A DNA stretch of 64,000 nucleotides, taken from assembly GCF_039941015.1 (NCBI RefSeq), contig NZ_JBDVFI010000051.1. One strand, written 5' to 3'. The stretch's first letter is position 1. The number at the start of each line of letters is the position of its first letter. Under the pieces are notes generated by a model. It was not told where the DNA came from. It did not search any database and was given only the letters and a program-made list of their open reading frames with translations. Positions 52,726-61,677 of this stretch are shown here, in pieces. The translations under genes and the position numbers were made by a program. The stretch comes from Sedimentitalea sp039941015. Its GTDB lineage: Bacteria > Pseudomonadota > Alphaproteobacteria > Rhodobacterales > Rhodobacteraceae.

Positions 52726-53868
52726 TTACCGCGTTCTGAATGTGGAGAGGATCGGGGTTCGCATGGCGAACAGCGCGGGCAACGCACCAGCGATCAGGCC
52801 AAGCAGGAGGACAAGTCCGGTAGCGCGGAGTGCCATTTCTGCATCAAGCACCAAGCCAAGCGCCGCTGGAGCCGCGAGGCTCGCCAGTTTGGCAAGGCCA
52901 AGACCGACCGCGCCGCCGATCACAAAGATAAAAAGTGCTTCGGTGAGGACGAGGTACAGGATGCGCGATCTGGCAAAACCCAATGTCTTGAGTACGCCGA
53001 TTTCGAAGCGCCGCTCGCGCAGTGCGAAAACCAGAGTGTTGATGACGATCATCAAGAGGGTCACAAACGACACTGCGACAACCAGTATCACGACGCGTTT
53101 GACATCGGCATATTGGCTCAAAAAGGCGCTTAGGAACTGTTTTTCTGACAATGTTCGGGTCGGGGCCGCGGAGTTTGCGAAAAGCGTGTCGATGCGGGCC
53201 GCCAATTCTTGTGGCGCGATACCAGCTTGCGGGCGCAGGGCAAATGTAACGGCCGTGTCCTTGTTCTTGGCGCGCGCGGTATTGATGTAATCGTACTGGG
53301 CCAGAACAAAGTAGGTATCGGTGCTCGCATGCGCGCCCTCAAATATGCCCACGATCTCGAAACGCCAGTCGCGGCTTCCATCGCTCTTTTTGGTGCGAAA
53401 TGCCGATAGGGTAATGTGATCGGTTACGCCCCACCCTTGCGCATCTGCGAGCGCTCGGCCGACCAGCACCTTGTCGCGACCACCATCAAGTGCGTCGACA
53501 AGGGCAGGGGTCAGGCCAAGTTCTTGGCCGCTGACGGCCATCAGTTTCTCCGGATCGCCTGCGCTGACTGCAACGGCATTACGCGCATCACCAACGGTGC
53601 CGCGCAAGCGGGTGACCGGGCTGACATCTGCAACCCCCGGCAGTTCCGCGATGCGTGGCAGGTAGGCCAAAGGCAAAGGCTGTCCGCGACCGGCTGCATT
53701 CATCACGCCGAGGATTTCATTGCTCGCCGCTGCAGTCCCCTGCGAGCCTGCGACGAAACTGGCGGTTAGCCCATAGACCAGAAAGGTGATCGCGACCGAG
53801 ATGATCAGCAACACGCTGCGAAACGGTTTTCGCATCGCGCTCTTGCGGGCAAATGCGAGAAAGGTCAT
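52726..53868 (-). CDS. FtsX/MacB-type ABC transporter permease (first of pair)
   Basis: The 380-residue protein has an N-terminal helix (SVLLIISVAITFLVYGLTAS), a periplasmic domain to about residue 260 and three C-terminal helices. RRFEIGVLKTLGFARSRILY is the coupling loop. It overlaps the ATPase gene by 4 bp. The two permeases differ in sequence, so the transporter is a heterodimer. Confidence 0.9.
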   Translation of the reverse strand: MTFLAFARKSAMRKPFRSVLLIISVAITFLVYGLTASFVAGSQGTAAASNEILGVMNAAGRGQPLPLAYLPRIAELPGVADVSPVTRLRGTVGDARNAVAVSAGDPEKLMAVSGQELGLTPALVDALDGGRDKVLVGRALADAQGWGVTDHITLSAFRTKKSDGSRDWRFEIVGIFEGAHASTDTYFVLAQYDYINTARAKNKDTAVTFALRPQAGIAPQELAARIDTLFANSAAPTRTLSEKQFLSAFLSQYADVKRVVILVVAVSFVTLLMIVINTLVFALRERRFEIGVLKTLGFARSRILYLVLTEALFIFVIGGAVGLGLAKLASLAAPAALGLVLDAEMALRATGLVLLLGLIAGALPALFAMRTPILSTFRTR

Positions 53869-54575
53869 GCCGCCACCCGCGCGTTTTCAACAAAAACGCC
53901 CTTGTCGAGATGGAGTATGCGCGTCGCCTTGGCGGCGGCCTCGGGATCGTGGGTTACCATCACGATGGTCTTGCCAAGTTCGGAGTTGAGAAAACTCAGC
54001 ATCGCCAGTACATCGTCTGCCGATTGCCGGTCCAGATCACCGGTGGGTTCATCGCACAACAGCAGATCGGGGTCGGCCACGATGGCCCGGGCAATGCCGA
54101 CGCGCTGTTGCTCACCACCCGACATCCGCGACGGGTTCTGACGTCCGCGCCTACCAAGACCGACAAGGTCCAGAACCTTTGCAACCCGCTCCTGCCGTTC
54201 ACGTGCGGATAGCGGTTTTAGAAGCAATGGCAGCTCGACATTCTCCGCCGCCGTTAACATGGGTAGCAGATTGTAGAACTGAAAGACGATTCCCATGTGA
54301 TGCGCCCGCCAGGCAGACAGGCTGGTTTCGCCCATTTGATCGAGGGCTTGATCGCCGATGCGAATGCCGCCGCTGTCTGGCTGATCGATGCCCGCGAGCA
54401 AGTTCAAAAGGGTCGATTTTCCGGACCCCGATGGGCCCATGATCGCGAGAAATTCGCCCTTGGGTATCGAAAGGTCGAGATCGGAAAAGATCGGCAAAAG
54501 TTCTGATCCCGTCCGATAGGATTTGTGGACGCCAGAAAGGGATATGAATGCGTTGTCGGTGTTGGGTATCGTCAT
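53865..54575 (-). CDS. LolD/MacB-type ABC transporter ATPase
   Basis: The 236-residue ATPase has Walker A GPSGSGKSTLLNLLAG, Q-loop FQFYNLLPML, signature MSGGEQQRVGIARAI, Walker B LLLCDEPTGDLD and switch His MVTHDPEAAA. DEPTGDLD is typical of the LolD/MacB/FtsE mechanotransmission class. It overlaps both the adaptor gene (4 bp) and the permease gene (4 bp). The cargo is unknown. Confidence 0.93.
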   Translation of the reverse strand: MTIPNTDNAFISLSGVHKSYRTGSELLPIFSDLDLSIPKGEFLAIMGPSGSGKSTLLNLLAGIDQPDSGGIRIGDQALDQMGETSLSAWRAHHMGIVFQFYNLLPMLTAAENVELPLLLKPLSARERQERVAKVLDLVGLGRRGRQNPSRMSGGEQQRVGIARAIVADPDLLLCDEPTGDLDRQSADDVLAMLSFLNSELGKTIVMVTHDPEAAAKATRILHLDKGVFVENARVAA

Positions 54576-55687
54576 TGCGAAAGGTCTCCAGAGTGGTTGG
54601 TCGAAGGTGAATCTGGGTTGGGCAGAATGAAGCGAATACGGGCCGCCATACCGGGCCGCATTCCCTGAGGGGGCTCGACCGGAAAAAGTCGCAGCTCAAC
54701 GGTGCCTCTCGCGGCGTTCACTTTGGGTGCGATGTTTTGAACCTCGAACGAGAACGGTTGGTCGGGAAATGCGTCCAGTACGGCTTTGCCAGCCAAACCG
54801 TGCCTTAGTTCAGCAATCGTCTTTTCGGCCACGTCGGCGTCGATCGCCAAACGGTCCATACGCGCGATCGTCATCAGACCGATCCCGTCATGGATGGCGT
54901 CAATCCGGTCAAGCACCGCATCCCCGACATGCGCGGAAAGCTGTGTCACGGTTCCTGCGATCGGCGCGCGGACGGTCAAGTCGGCAACGCGATCCTCGGC
55001 GACCCGCAACGCAAGGTTGGCCTTGTCCTGATTTGCCTTGGCCTGTTCGACCGCGTTGGCTGCGCTAAGAAATACGGTCTTGGCGTCTTCCAGCCGTTCG
55101 CTGGCGACGACCCCACGCTGATTGAGCGCGGTTTGCCTGTTCAACACGGTCTCGGCTTGCCCAAGTGAAATGAGTGCCGCGGCAAGTGACAGTTCGGCAG
55201 AGGTAACGACGAGCTGTGCCTCTTCTGCGGCGAAGCGTATTCCGGTCTCATCCATCGTGAGCAGTGGATCACCGGCAGCAACAACGTCGCCGAGTTGGAC
55301 GTGGATCCCTGTGATACGCCCGCCTCGTTCGGCATAGACCGCGGCCATCTGTGGGGCCACGACATAGCCCGAGCCGGTGATTTCGCTGTGGGTCGGTTGG
55401 ACCACGGCAGCCGGTGCTGTTTGTTGTGGTTGCGAAAGCGGCGCATCCTTGGGCGCCTGTCCTGCCGATGTGTTGAGCGAGTCGGAAATGAGGCGCACGA
55501 CGCCTGGACCGGAAATGACAGCGGCCCCGATCAGAAGCATGACCGCTCCGGCCAGAAAGATCTTTCCTCTTTGTTGAATGTGTTCTTTCGGAGCTGGCGA
55601 AGCGACTCCGGGTGAAGCGGCAGATGAAGCTGAGAGCTCTCTCAGCGTCGCGGCCAGTTTGCGGTCATGATCAGTGAATGTGTTCAT
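54572..55687 (-). CDS. Periplasmic adaptor (HlyD/MacA-type membrane fusion protein)
   Basis: The 371-residue protein has a membrane helix (about residues 40-63), then a lipoyl-like half (GRITGIHVQLGDVVAAGDPL), a long coiled-coil hairpin (about 145-220) and the second half (VRAPIAGTVTQLSAHVGDAV). It links the ABC permeases to an outer-membrane channel, which is not encoded here. It is the first transporter gene of the leftward unit, 90 bp after the AraC-type regulator gene. Confidence 0.9.
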   Translation of the reverse strand: MNTFTDHDRKLAATLRELSASSAASPGVASPAPKEHIQQRGKIFLAGAVMLLIGAAVISGPGVVRLISDSLNTSAGQAPKDAPLSQPQQTAPAAVVQPTHSEITGSGYVVAPQMAAVYAERGGRITGIHVQLGDVVAAGDPLLTMDETGIRFAAEEAQLVVTSAELSLAAALISLGQAETVLNRQTALNQRGVVASERLEDAKTVFLSAANAVEQAKANQDKANLALRVAEDRVADLTVRAPIAGTVTQLSAHVGDAVLDRIDAIHDGIGLMTIARMDRLAIDADVAEKTIAELRHGLAGKAVLDAFPDQPFSFEVQNIAPKVNAARGTVELRLFPVEPPQGMRPGMAARIRFILPNPDSPSTNHSGDLSQ

Positions 55688-55777
55688 GCCACCAATATCG
55701 GCGACAGAATGACAATCCGAGACCTAGATCACGAAATGCTACGTTCTGAATCGCGACTTAGTCGGTTTGTATCGCCG

Positions 55778-56833
55778 TTATTTTGTGGGGCTTAGAACAG
55801 CGGCTTGCGATTTACGCCATTCCAGCGGGGCTTGTCCCGTCACCCGACGGAATTCACGGTTGAAATTCGATTTGGTCTGAAATCCGACCTCGAACATGAT
55901 TTCGGTCACCGGGCGCGTTCCGGCCCGCAGATGATCGCAGGCCTCGGCGATCCGGAAATCATTCACATACTGCGAGACATTCTTGCCGGTCATCCGGTTG
56001 ATCGCACCAGAGATCTGTCGAGACGGGATCACCGCCCTGCGCGCGAGACGGTCAAGGTTAAGATCAACATCCCGATAGATGCGGGTTTGCTTCATCAGCG
56101 TTTCAACGGTTGCAAGAACCTCGGGATCGTCGGTCGTTTCGGTTTCAGGTCGGTCCGGGGTTGGCGACGTGTTGACGGCATTGTGGTCAATATCGCCCGG
56201 CGTGCGCCCCCTGCTGGCCGCCGCGCCGGCGATAGCGAGCAACAGCAAGGTCGCAACATTTCCAACAGAGACCAGCAGCGGCAGGTGGCGTGCGCCGGTC
56301 AGGGCAATGTCGAGTGTGATCGATGTGTCGACGATGGCCGAAAACATCAGCGCGCACGCGGCAAAGACCAGCGCGCGGTGCGCGGCACCGGCCCCATCAA
56401 GCGCCGCAAGACGCAGCGCATCGGCACCGGACCAGAGCAGGCGCAGGATCAGGATCGCATAAATGACGAACGTGCTGATGATGATCACATCAAGCGCAAC
56501 CGGCCACACGATCAGGGAAACCATCACAAGGACAAAGGGGATGCAGTGCGGTGCGAGCGTTCTGAAATTCATCAAGGGCTGCGGACCGACAAGGTGGAGC
56601 GCTCCGAACAACACCATTGGCGCCATCACGCTCGCAAGCAGCGGCGAGAGAAACCCGACCCATTCGACGCCATAGCCAAAGCGCAGGCCAACGAGCAGTG
56701 ACTGGGTGGCGGCGAGAGCGATGAGTGCCAGAAACGGATAGTTCTGCGGTCGCTCGTCACCGGCTCTTGCGACGCCTGCGAAAAGAAGGGCCAGCAGGAT
56801 AGTGACGACGAAAGGAAGTGGAACAAAGATCAT
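55778..56833 (-). CDS. Membrane-anchored AraC-family regulator
   Basis: About 351 residues. The N-terminal 220 residues contain about seven hydrophobic helices (FVPLPFVVTILLALLFAGVA; VALDVIIISTFVIYAILILR; others). The C-terminal 110 residues are an AraC double helix-turn-helix (LARRAVIPSRQISGAINRMT; MFEVGFQTKSNFNREFRRVT). It would sense a membrane or periplasmic signal and regulate DNA directly, probably the adjacent efflux genes. ATG 56833 is preferred; a longer frame reaches 56878. A 14-bp palindrome lies about 60 bp upstream. Confidence 0.88.
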   Translation of the reverse strand: MIFVPLPFVVTILLALLFAGVARAGDERPQNYPFLALIALAATQSLLVGLRFGYGVEWVGFLSPLLASVMAPMVLFGALHLVGPQPLMNFRTLAPHCIPFVLVMVSLIVWPVALDVIIISTFVIYAILILRLLWSGADALRLAALDGAGAAHRALVFAACALMFSAIVDTSITLDIALTGARHLPLLVSVGNVATLLLLAIAGAAASRGRTPGDIDHNAVNTSPTPDRPETETTDDPEVLATVETLMKQTRIYRDVDLNLDRLARRAVIPSRQISGAINRMTGKNVSQYVNDFRIAEACDHLRAGTRPVTEIMFEVGFQTKSNFNREFRRVTGQAPLEWRKSQAAVLSPTK

Positions 56834-57206
56834 GAAACAGTATCGACTCAGAATTTGATGCAACAGGTACAGAAACAAGTGGGGCGGTACAAATTTGCAC
56901 GTGCAAAGCGAATAGTCTTGCGATCCATCTACACGATCCGGGCTTCAATCGCCACAGATGAGGGTGGTTCGGTCGGGGCACGCACGCAGGCCGACGGGCC
57001 GGATTTCATCGGGCCTGCATCCTGACGGAGCAACAATACCAAACATGGGAAAAATCTAGACTTCAGTATGGTTTACAGTCCGGAGAACTTGGACGAAAAG
57101 AAGTGGAAGAGAACTCCGCTTTGTGGAAACGGAATGGGGTAATCCTGATCAAATTGCCGCATTCAACGCGCCTGTGTAATTCCCTTGGGATCAAGAAAGA
57201 ACAACG
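56834..57206. other. Divergent intergenic region between the AraC-type gene and the EamA-type gene
   Basis: This 373-bp region must hold both promoters. Apart from the palindrome at 56894-56907 no clear motif stands out. The open frame at 57103-57309 runs into the transporter gene in another frame and shows no family features, so it is not called. Confidence 0.5.
56894..56907. promoter_or_regulatory. 14-bp palindrome upstream of the AraC-type gene
   Basis: TTTGCACGTGCAAA is a perfect palindrome located 60 bp before the AraC-type start at 56833. It could be an operator for the regulator or for another dimeric factor. No known consensus was matched. Confidence 0.45.
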
Positions 57207-58046
57207 ATGTCACTCTTGCTTGGATTGGTCGCCGCCTGCGCCTGGGCGTTTCACGATATTTGTGTGCGCGGTGTCAGCCAAAAAACCCGCATACTTCCCG
57301 CGCTGCTGACCGTGCTGGTGGCTGGCACCGTCATGCTTGTGCCTGTGGCTGCCGTACAGGGTGGATTTGCGGAGATGACGACCAAGTCTTACGCGCTTGC
57401 GGCCGTTTCCGGCGTAGTGTTCGGCCTTGCCAGTCTCAGCCTCTATGGGGCCTTTCGGATCGGGCCGGTACGCTTGGTTGCACCCATCATCGGGGCCTAT
57501 CCGGTGGTCTCGGTCGGTTGGGCCGCTGCGAACGGGACATCCATTTCCGCGTGGCAATGGATTGCCGTGATTGTCGTGGTTCTGGGCGTTGCCCTTGTTG
57601 CGACATTGTCGGATTCAGAAGAGACCCATGGCGAGACCATGCGAGCGGTGGTTTTGTCCGTCATCGCGGGCATTGGTTTTGCTGCTACCTTCGCAGCCAG
57701 TCAGGCTGCGGTACGTTTTGGCGCGGAAATGCCTGTGATCCTGACCGGGCGGGTTTTTGCGGCGGCGACGATCGGTTTGATCCTGATCCTGCGGCGCGAG
57801 CGATGGAATATAGACCGGAGCGTGCTGTACCTCTTGCTGGCAATGGCTCTGCTTGATGCCACGGCGCTTGCTTCGGTTACTTCGGCGGCCACGTTTCCGC
57901 ATCCGGAATTTGCCGCCGTTGCATCGTCGCTGTTTGGGCTGCTGACGGTCATTCTGGCATGGCTCATCCTAAAAGAACCGATGAGCCGTGCGCAGTGGGG
58001 AGCCGTGGTGATGGTGTTTTGCGGGATCGGCTATCTGGGGGTCTAG
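57207..58046 (+). CDS. EamA/DMT-superfamily transporter
   Basis: The 279-residue protein has ten predicted membrane helices in two EamA halves (about residues 1-135 and 145-279). The segments LSLYGAFRIGPVRLVAPIIG and LTVILAWLILKEPMSRAQWG are typical ends of the two repeats. The substrate is unknown; relatives export amino acids or metabolites. It starts with ATG 57207 without a strong ribosome-binding site. It converges on the folD gene with a 28-bp gap. Confidence 0.87.
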   Translation: MSLLLGLVAACAWAFHDICVRGVSQKTRILPALLTVLVAGTVMLVPVAAVQGGFAEMTTKSYALAAVSGVVFGLASLSLYGAFRIGPVRLVAPIIGAYPVVSVGWAAANGTSISAWQWIAVIVVVLGVALVATLSDSEETHGETMRAVVLSVIAGIGFAATFAASQAAVRFGAEMPVILTGRVFAAATIGLILILRRERWNIDRSVLYLLLAMALLDATALASVTSAATFPHPEFAAVASSLFGLLTVILAWLILKEPMSRAQWGAVVMVFCGIGYLGV

Positions 58047-58074
58047 GGCGTTTCCACCCCACAATCGTATGGCT

Positions 58075-58965
58075 TTAGTTGATCCAGCCTGCCGCCAACT
58101 GGCGTTTGTGGGCGACCGTTGCATTGCGCATCAGGATCGCGACGGTGACCGGGCCGACGCCGCCGGGAACTGGTGTTATCCAGCCCGCAACGTCAAGCAC
58201 CGCATCCGTATCCACGTCACCGACAATACGTGTCGTGCCATCAGGATCCACGATCTGGTTGATGCCGATATCAATCACTGCGGCGCCGGGTTTGATCATG
58301 TCGGGCCCGATCAAATGGGCCTTGCCCACGGCCACGACCACCACATCCGCGCGCCGCGAATGCATCGCGACCGAGCGTGTCATGTGATGACAAACCGTCA
58401 CGGTCGCGCCTTCGGCCATGAGCATCATCGCCGCAGGTTTTCCGACGATCTCGGAATGGCCGATCATCACGACCTCAAGACCCTTTAGATCAAGCCCGGT
58501 TTCTTTGATCAGCTCGACCGAGGCCGCCGCCGTACAGGGGGCGAGAGCCACATCGGAATAGACGATATTGCCAATAGATGCCGGGTTCATACCCTCGACA
58601 TCCTTGAGCGGATGGATCGCCGATTGCAGGGATCGGACGTTGATATGGTCGGGCACTGGACGTTGCAGGATGATCCCCAACACATCCGGATCATCGTTCA
58701 TGTCGGTGATCAGGCGCTTGCATTCTTCCTGAGTGACCTCATTACCCCAAAGTTGCTGGTCGAACCGCAATCCGGCTGCGGCAGCACCGCGGGCCTGATT
58801 GCGGACATAGACAGCAACCTCGGGGTTGTCACCGATGCTGATCGAAACCAACCGCCCAACCGGTCCGCCACGCTGGCTTTCCACATAGGTTTTGACCTCG
58901 TTCAGGATCCGGACACGGACCGCCTTACCGTTCAGCAGCCGATGGTCGCTCATCGCATCTTTCAT
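58075..58965 (-). CDS. Divergent FolD paralogue (catalytic Lys replaced by Gln)
   Basis: The 296-residue protein has a full FolD fold: SIGDNPEVAVYVRNQARG, GIILQRPVPDHIN, LKDVEGMNPASIGN, the nucleotide motif GHSEIVGKPAA and GGVGPVTVAIL. In canonical FolD the YVxxK motif supplies the catalytic Lys; here that position is Gln57. The folate-binding KDxDG motif reads KDVEG, with Glu124 for Asp. The ATG at 58965 overlaps the stop of the canonical folD (ATGA), so it is translationally coupled to it. It may be a dehydrogenase without cyclohydrolase activity, or act on another substrate; this is inferred. Confidence 0.85.
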   Translation of the reverse strand: MKDAMSDHRLLNGKAVRVRILNEVKTYVESQRGGPVGRLVSISIGDNPEVAVYVRNQARGAAAAGLRFDQQLWGNEVTQEECKRLITDMNDDPDVLGIILQRPVPDHINVRSLQSAIHPLKDVEGMNPASIGNIVYSDVALAPCTAAASVELIKETGLDLKGLEVVMIGHSEIVGKPAAMMLMAEGATVTVCHHMTRSVAMHSRRADVVVVAVGKAHLIGPDMIKPGAAVIDIGINQIVDPDGTTRIVGDVDTDAVLDVAGWITPVPGGVGPVTVAILMRNATVAHKRQLAAGWIN

Positions 58966-59855
58966 GCCGTCAGGCCCTCGGGCTCCGGCAGGCCATTCGC
59001 CCGGCAGCATGCGGTCAGAGTATTCGCGAGCAGGCAAGCGATGGTCATTGGGCCTACTCCGCCGGGCACCGGAGTGATCGCACCGGCAACCGCTGCGCAG
59101 CTGTCAAAATCAACATCGCCCACAAGGCGCGTTCCGCCTTCGGGTTTGTCGATCCGGTTGATGCCCACATCGATGACGGTCGCGCCGGGTTTGATCCAGT
59201 CGCCGGGAACCATCTGTGGCCGTCCAACAGCGGCAACCACGATGTCGGCTCCGCGCACCACGTCGGGCAGATCCTTGGTCCGGCTGTGTGCGATTGTTAC
59301 GGTGCAGCTGTCGCCCAGCAAAAGCTGTGCCATCGGTTTGCCGACGATGTTGCTGCGCCCCAGAACCACGGCGTTCATGCCGGACAGCGATCCGTGGTGG
59401 TCTCGCAGCATCATCAGACAACCGAGCGGCGTGCAGGGCACCATGGATTTCTGTCCGGTTCCCAACAATCCGACATTAGAGATGTGAAACCCGTCCGCAT
59501 CCTTGGCCGGGTTGATTGCATTGATCACCAGATCGGAATTCATGTGTGAGGGCAGCGGCAGTTGCACCAGAATGCCGTGTACGGCGGGGTCGTTGTTCAG
59601 CTTTTCGATCAGCGCCAGCAGATCTTCTTCTGATGTATCGACGTCCAGCTTGTGTTCAAAGCTGGCCATACCGACCTCGGTCGTCATCTTGCCTTTGGAG
59701 CGGACATAAACCTGCGAGGCCGGGTCTTCTCCGACAAGCACCACGGCGAGACCGGGAGTGATGTCATGGTCGGCTTTCAGGCGCGTAACCTGCTCCGCGA
59801 CCTGGGCGCGAACGGTTGCGGCAAAGGCTTTTCCGTCGATGATCTGGGCGGTCAT
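58962..59855 (-). CDS. folD: Bifunctional methylene-THF dehydrogenase / methenyl-THF cyclohydrolase FolD
   Basis: The 297-residue protein has VGEDPASQVYVRSKGK with catalytic Lys54, GILVQLPLP with the partner Gln, AKDADGFHISNVG with the folate-binding Asp, the NADP motif LGRSNIVGKPMAQ and PVPGGVGPMTIACL. It oxidises methylene-THF to methenyl-THF and hydrolyses this to 10-formyl-THF. All expected catalytic residues are present, in contrast to the downstream paralogue. It lies 97 bp after fhs. Confidence 0.96.
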   Translation of the reverse strand: MTAQIIDGKAFAATVRAQVAEQVTRLKADHDITPGLAVVLVGEDPASQVYVRSKGKMTTEVGMASFEHKLDVDTSEEDLLALIEKLNNDPAVHGILVQLPLPSHMNSDLVINAINPAKDADGFHISNVGLLGTGQKSMVPCTPLGCLMMLRDHHGSLSGMNAVVLGRSNIVGKPMAQLLLGDSCTVTIAHSRTKDLPDVVRGADIVVAAVGRPQMVPGDWIKPGATVIDVGINRIDKPEGGTRLVGDVDFDSCAAVAGAITPVPGGVGPMTIACLLANTLTACCRANGLPEPEGLTA

Positions 59856-59900
59856 TTTGTCTCGATCCTCATGTCGGTGTCACGTCGGTTTCCTAGATCG

Positions 59901-59925
59901 CGGGTGCGCAGTCAATGCGCACCCG
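59901..59925 (-). terminator. Strong hairpin between fhs and folD
   Basis: CGGGTGCGCA (59901-59910) pairs perfectly with TGCGCACCCG (59916-59925) around a five-base loop. No T-run follows on the minus strand. It may be a partial terminator or an RNA-processing or stabilising element separating fhs from the folD pair. Confidence 0.55.
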
Positions 59926-59952
59926 TGACATTCTTGATAGGAAGGGAAGGTC

Positions 59953-61629
59953 TTAGAACAACCCTTCGATCTGTCCATCCTTGTTCAGCATGATCTGCTC
60001 GGCGGAAGGCACACGCGGCAGACCCGGCATTGTCATGATCTCGCCGCAGATGACGACAACAAAGCCCGCGCCTGCTGCAAGCCGGACTTCCCGCACAGGC
60101 ACCGAATGACCGGTCGGCGCACCGCGCCTGTTTGGATCGGTGGTAAAGCTGTATTGCGTCTTGGCCATGCAGATCGGCAGGTTGCCGTAACCCTGCGATT
60201 CCCATTCATGCAACTGGTTGCGGATCTTCTTGTCTGCCAACACGTCGTCGGCGCGATAGATACGCTTGGCGATGGTTTCGATCTTTTCCATCAGTGGCAT
60301 GTCGTCGCCATAGATCGGAGCAAAGCTTGCCATATCGGCATCGGCAATTTCCGCCACCCGCTTGGCCAGGTCTTCGGAGCCTTTGGAGCCGAATTCCCAA
60401 TGCTGGGACAGGATCGCCTCAGAGCCATGCTCGCGGACGTATTCCTTGACCGCTTCGATTTCGGCATCGGTGTCGGTGACGAAATGGTTGATCGCGACCA
60501 CGACCGGTACGCCAAAGCTCTTCAGGTTTTCGATATGACGGCCAAGGTTCGGGCAACCCTTCTTGACGGCCTCGACGTTCTCGGCGCCCAGATCGGCCTT
60601 GGCCACGCCGCCGTTCATTTTCATCGCACGCACGGTGGCAACGCAGACCACGACAGACGGTGCGATCCCAGCCTTGCGACATTTAATGTTCATGAACTTT
60701 TCGGCGCCCAGATCGGCCCCGAAACCGGCCTCTGTCACCACGTAGTCCGCCAGTTTCAGCGCCGTGGTTGTTGCCGTGACCGAGTTACAGCCATGGGCGA
60801 TGTTGGCAAACGGGCCACCATGCACAAAGGCCGGGTTGTTTTCGAGCGTTTGCACGAGGTTCGGCTGCATCGCGTCTTTCAGAAGCACGGTCATGGCGCC
60901 ATCGGCCTTGATATCGCGCGCATAAACCGGCGTACGGTCGCGGCGGTAGGCGACGATGATATCGCCGAGACGCTTTTGCAAGTCTTCTAGGTTCAGTGCC
61001 AGACACAGGCAAGCCATGACCTCGGACGCCACGGTGATATCAAAACCGGCCTGACGCGGGAAACCGTTGGCCACACCGCCCAGCGAGGTTACGACATCGC
61101 GCAGGGCGCGGTCGTTCATGTCCAGAACCCGGCGCCAGACGACGCGACGCAGGTCAATCTCGCACTCGTTGCCCCAATAGATGTGGTTATCGATCATCGC
61201 GCTGAGCAGGTTGTGGGCACTGGTAATCGCGTGAAAGTCGCCTGTGAAGTGCAGGTTCATCTCTTCCATAGGCACAACTTGGGCGTAACCGCCACCTGCG
61301 GCGCCACCCTTCATGCCAAAGCACGGGCCAAGCGATGCCTCGCGGATACAGATCGCGGCCTTTTTTCCAATCCGGTTCAGACCATCACCAAGCCCAACAG
61401 TAGTCGTGGTCTTGCCTTCGCCAGCAGGCGTCGGGTTGATCGCGGTGACAAGGATCAGCTTGCCGTTCTCGTTGCCTTGCACGCTGTCGATGAATGTCTG
61501 GCTGACCTTGGCCTTGTCGTGGCCGTAAGGCAGCAGGTCGTCACTGCTGATGCCAAGCTTTTCGCCGATCTCCTGAATCGGGCGCTTCTTGGCTTCGCGT
61601 GCAATCTCGATATCGGATTTATAGGCCAT
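59953..61629 (-). CDS. fhs: Formate-tetrahydrofolate ligase
   Basis: The 558-residue protein has the ATP-binding TPAGEGKTTTTVGLGDGLNR (about residues 67-86). SLGPCFGMKGGAAGGGYAQV and NLHFTGDFHAITSAHNLLSA follow, with the C-terminal TMPGLPRVPSAEQI. It interconverts formate, ATP and THF with 10-formyl-THF; in this locus it links FolD to formate dehydrogenase. GGAGAG lies before the ATG. fdsA ends 48 bp upstream. Confidence 0.97.
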   Translation of the reverse strand: MAYKSDIEIAREAKKRPIQEIGEKLGISSDDLLPYGHDKAKVSQTFIDSVQGNENGKLILVTAINPTPAGEGKTTTTVGLGDGLNRIGKKAAICIREASLGPCFGMKGGAAGGGYAQVVPMEEMNLHFTGDFHAITSAHNLLSAMIDNHIYWGNECEIDLRRVVWRRVLDMNDRALRDVVTSLGGVANGFPRQAGFDITVASEVMACLCLALNLEDLQKRLGDIIVAYRRDRTPVYARDIKADGAMTVLLKDAMQPNLVQTLENNPAFVHGGPFANIAHGCNSVTATTTALKLADYVVTEAGFGADLGAEKFMNIKCRKAGIAPSVVVCVATVRAMKMNGGVAKADLGAENVEAVKKGCPNLGRHIENLKSFGVPVVVAINHFVTDTDAEIEAVKEYVREHGSEAILSQHWEFGSKGSEDLAKRVAEIADADMASFAPIYGDDMPLMEKIETIAKRIYRADDVLADKKIRNQLHEWESQGYGNLPICMAKTQYSFTTDPNRRGAPTGHSVPVREVRLAAGAGFVVVICGEIMTMPGLPRVPSAEQIMLNKDGQIEGLF

Positions 61630-61677
61630 TCTTACTCTCCGTTGGTCTCCGCCATCCGGCGGACTGGGTGTTGGGTG

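Noticed and set aside
57103..57309. 68-codon frame upstream of the EamA-type gene
   Set aside because: It runs into the transporter gene in a different frame and has no features of a real protein.
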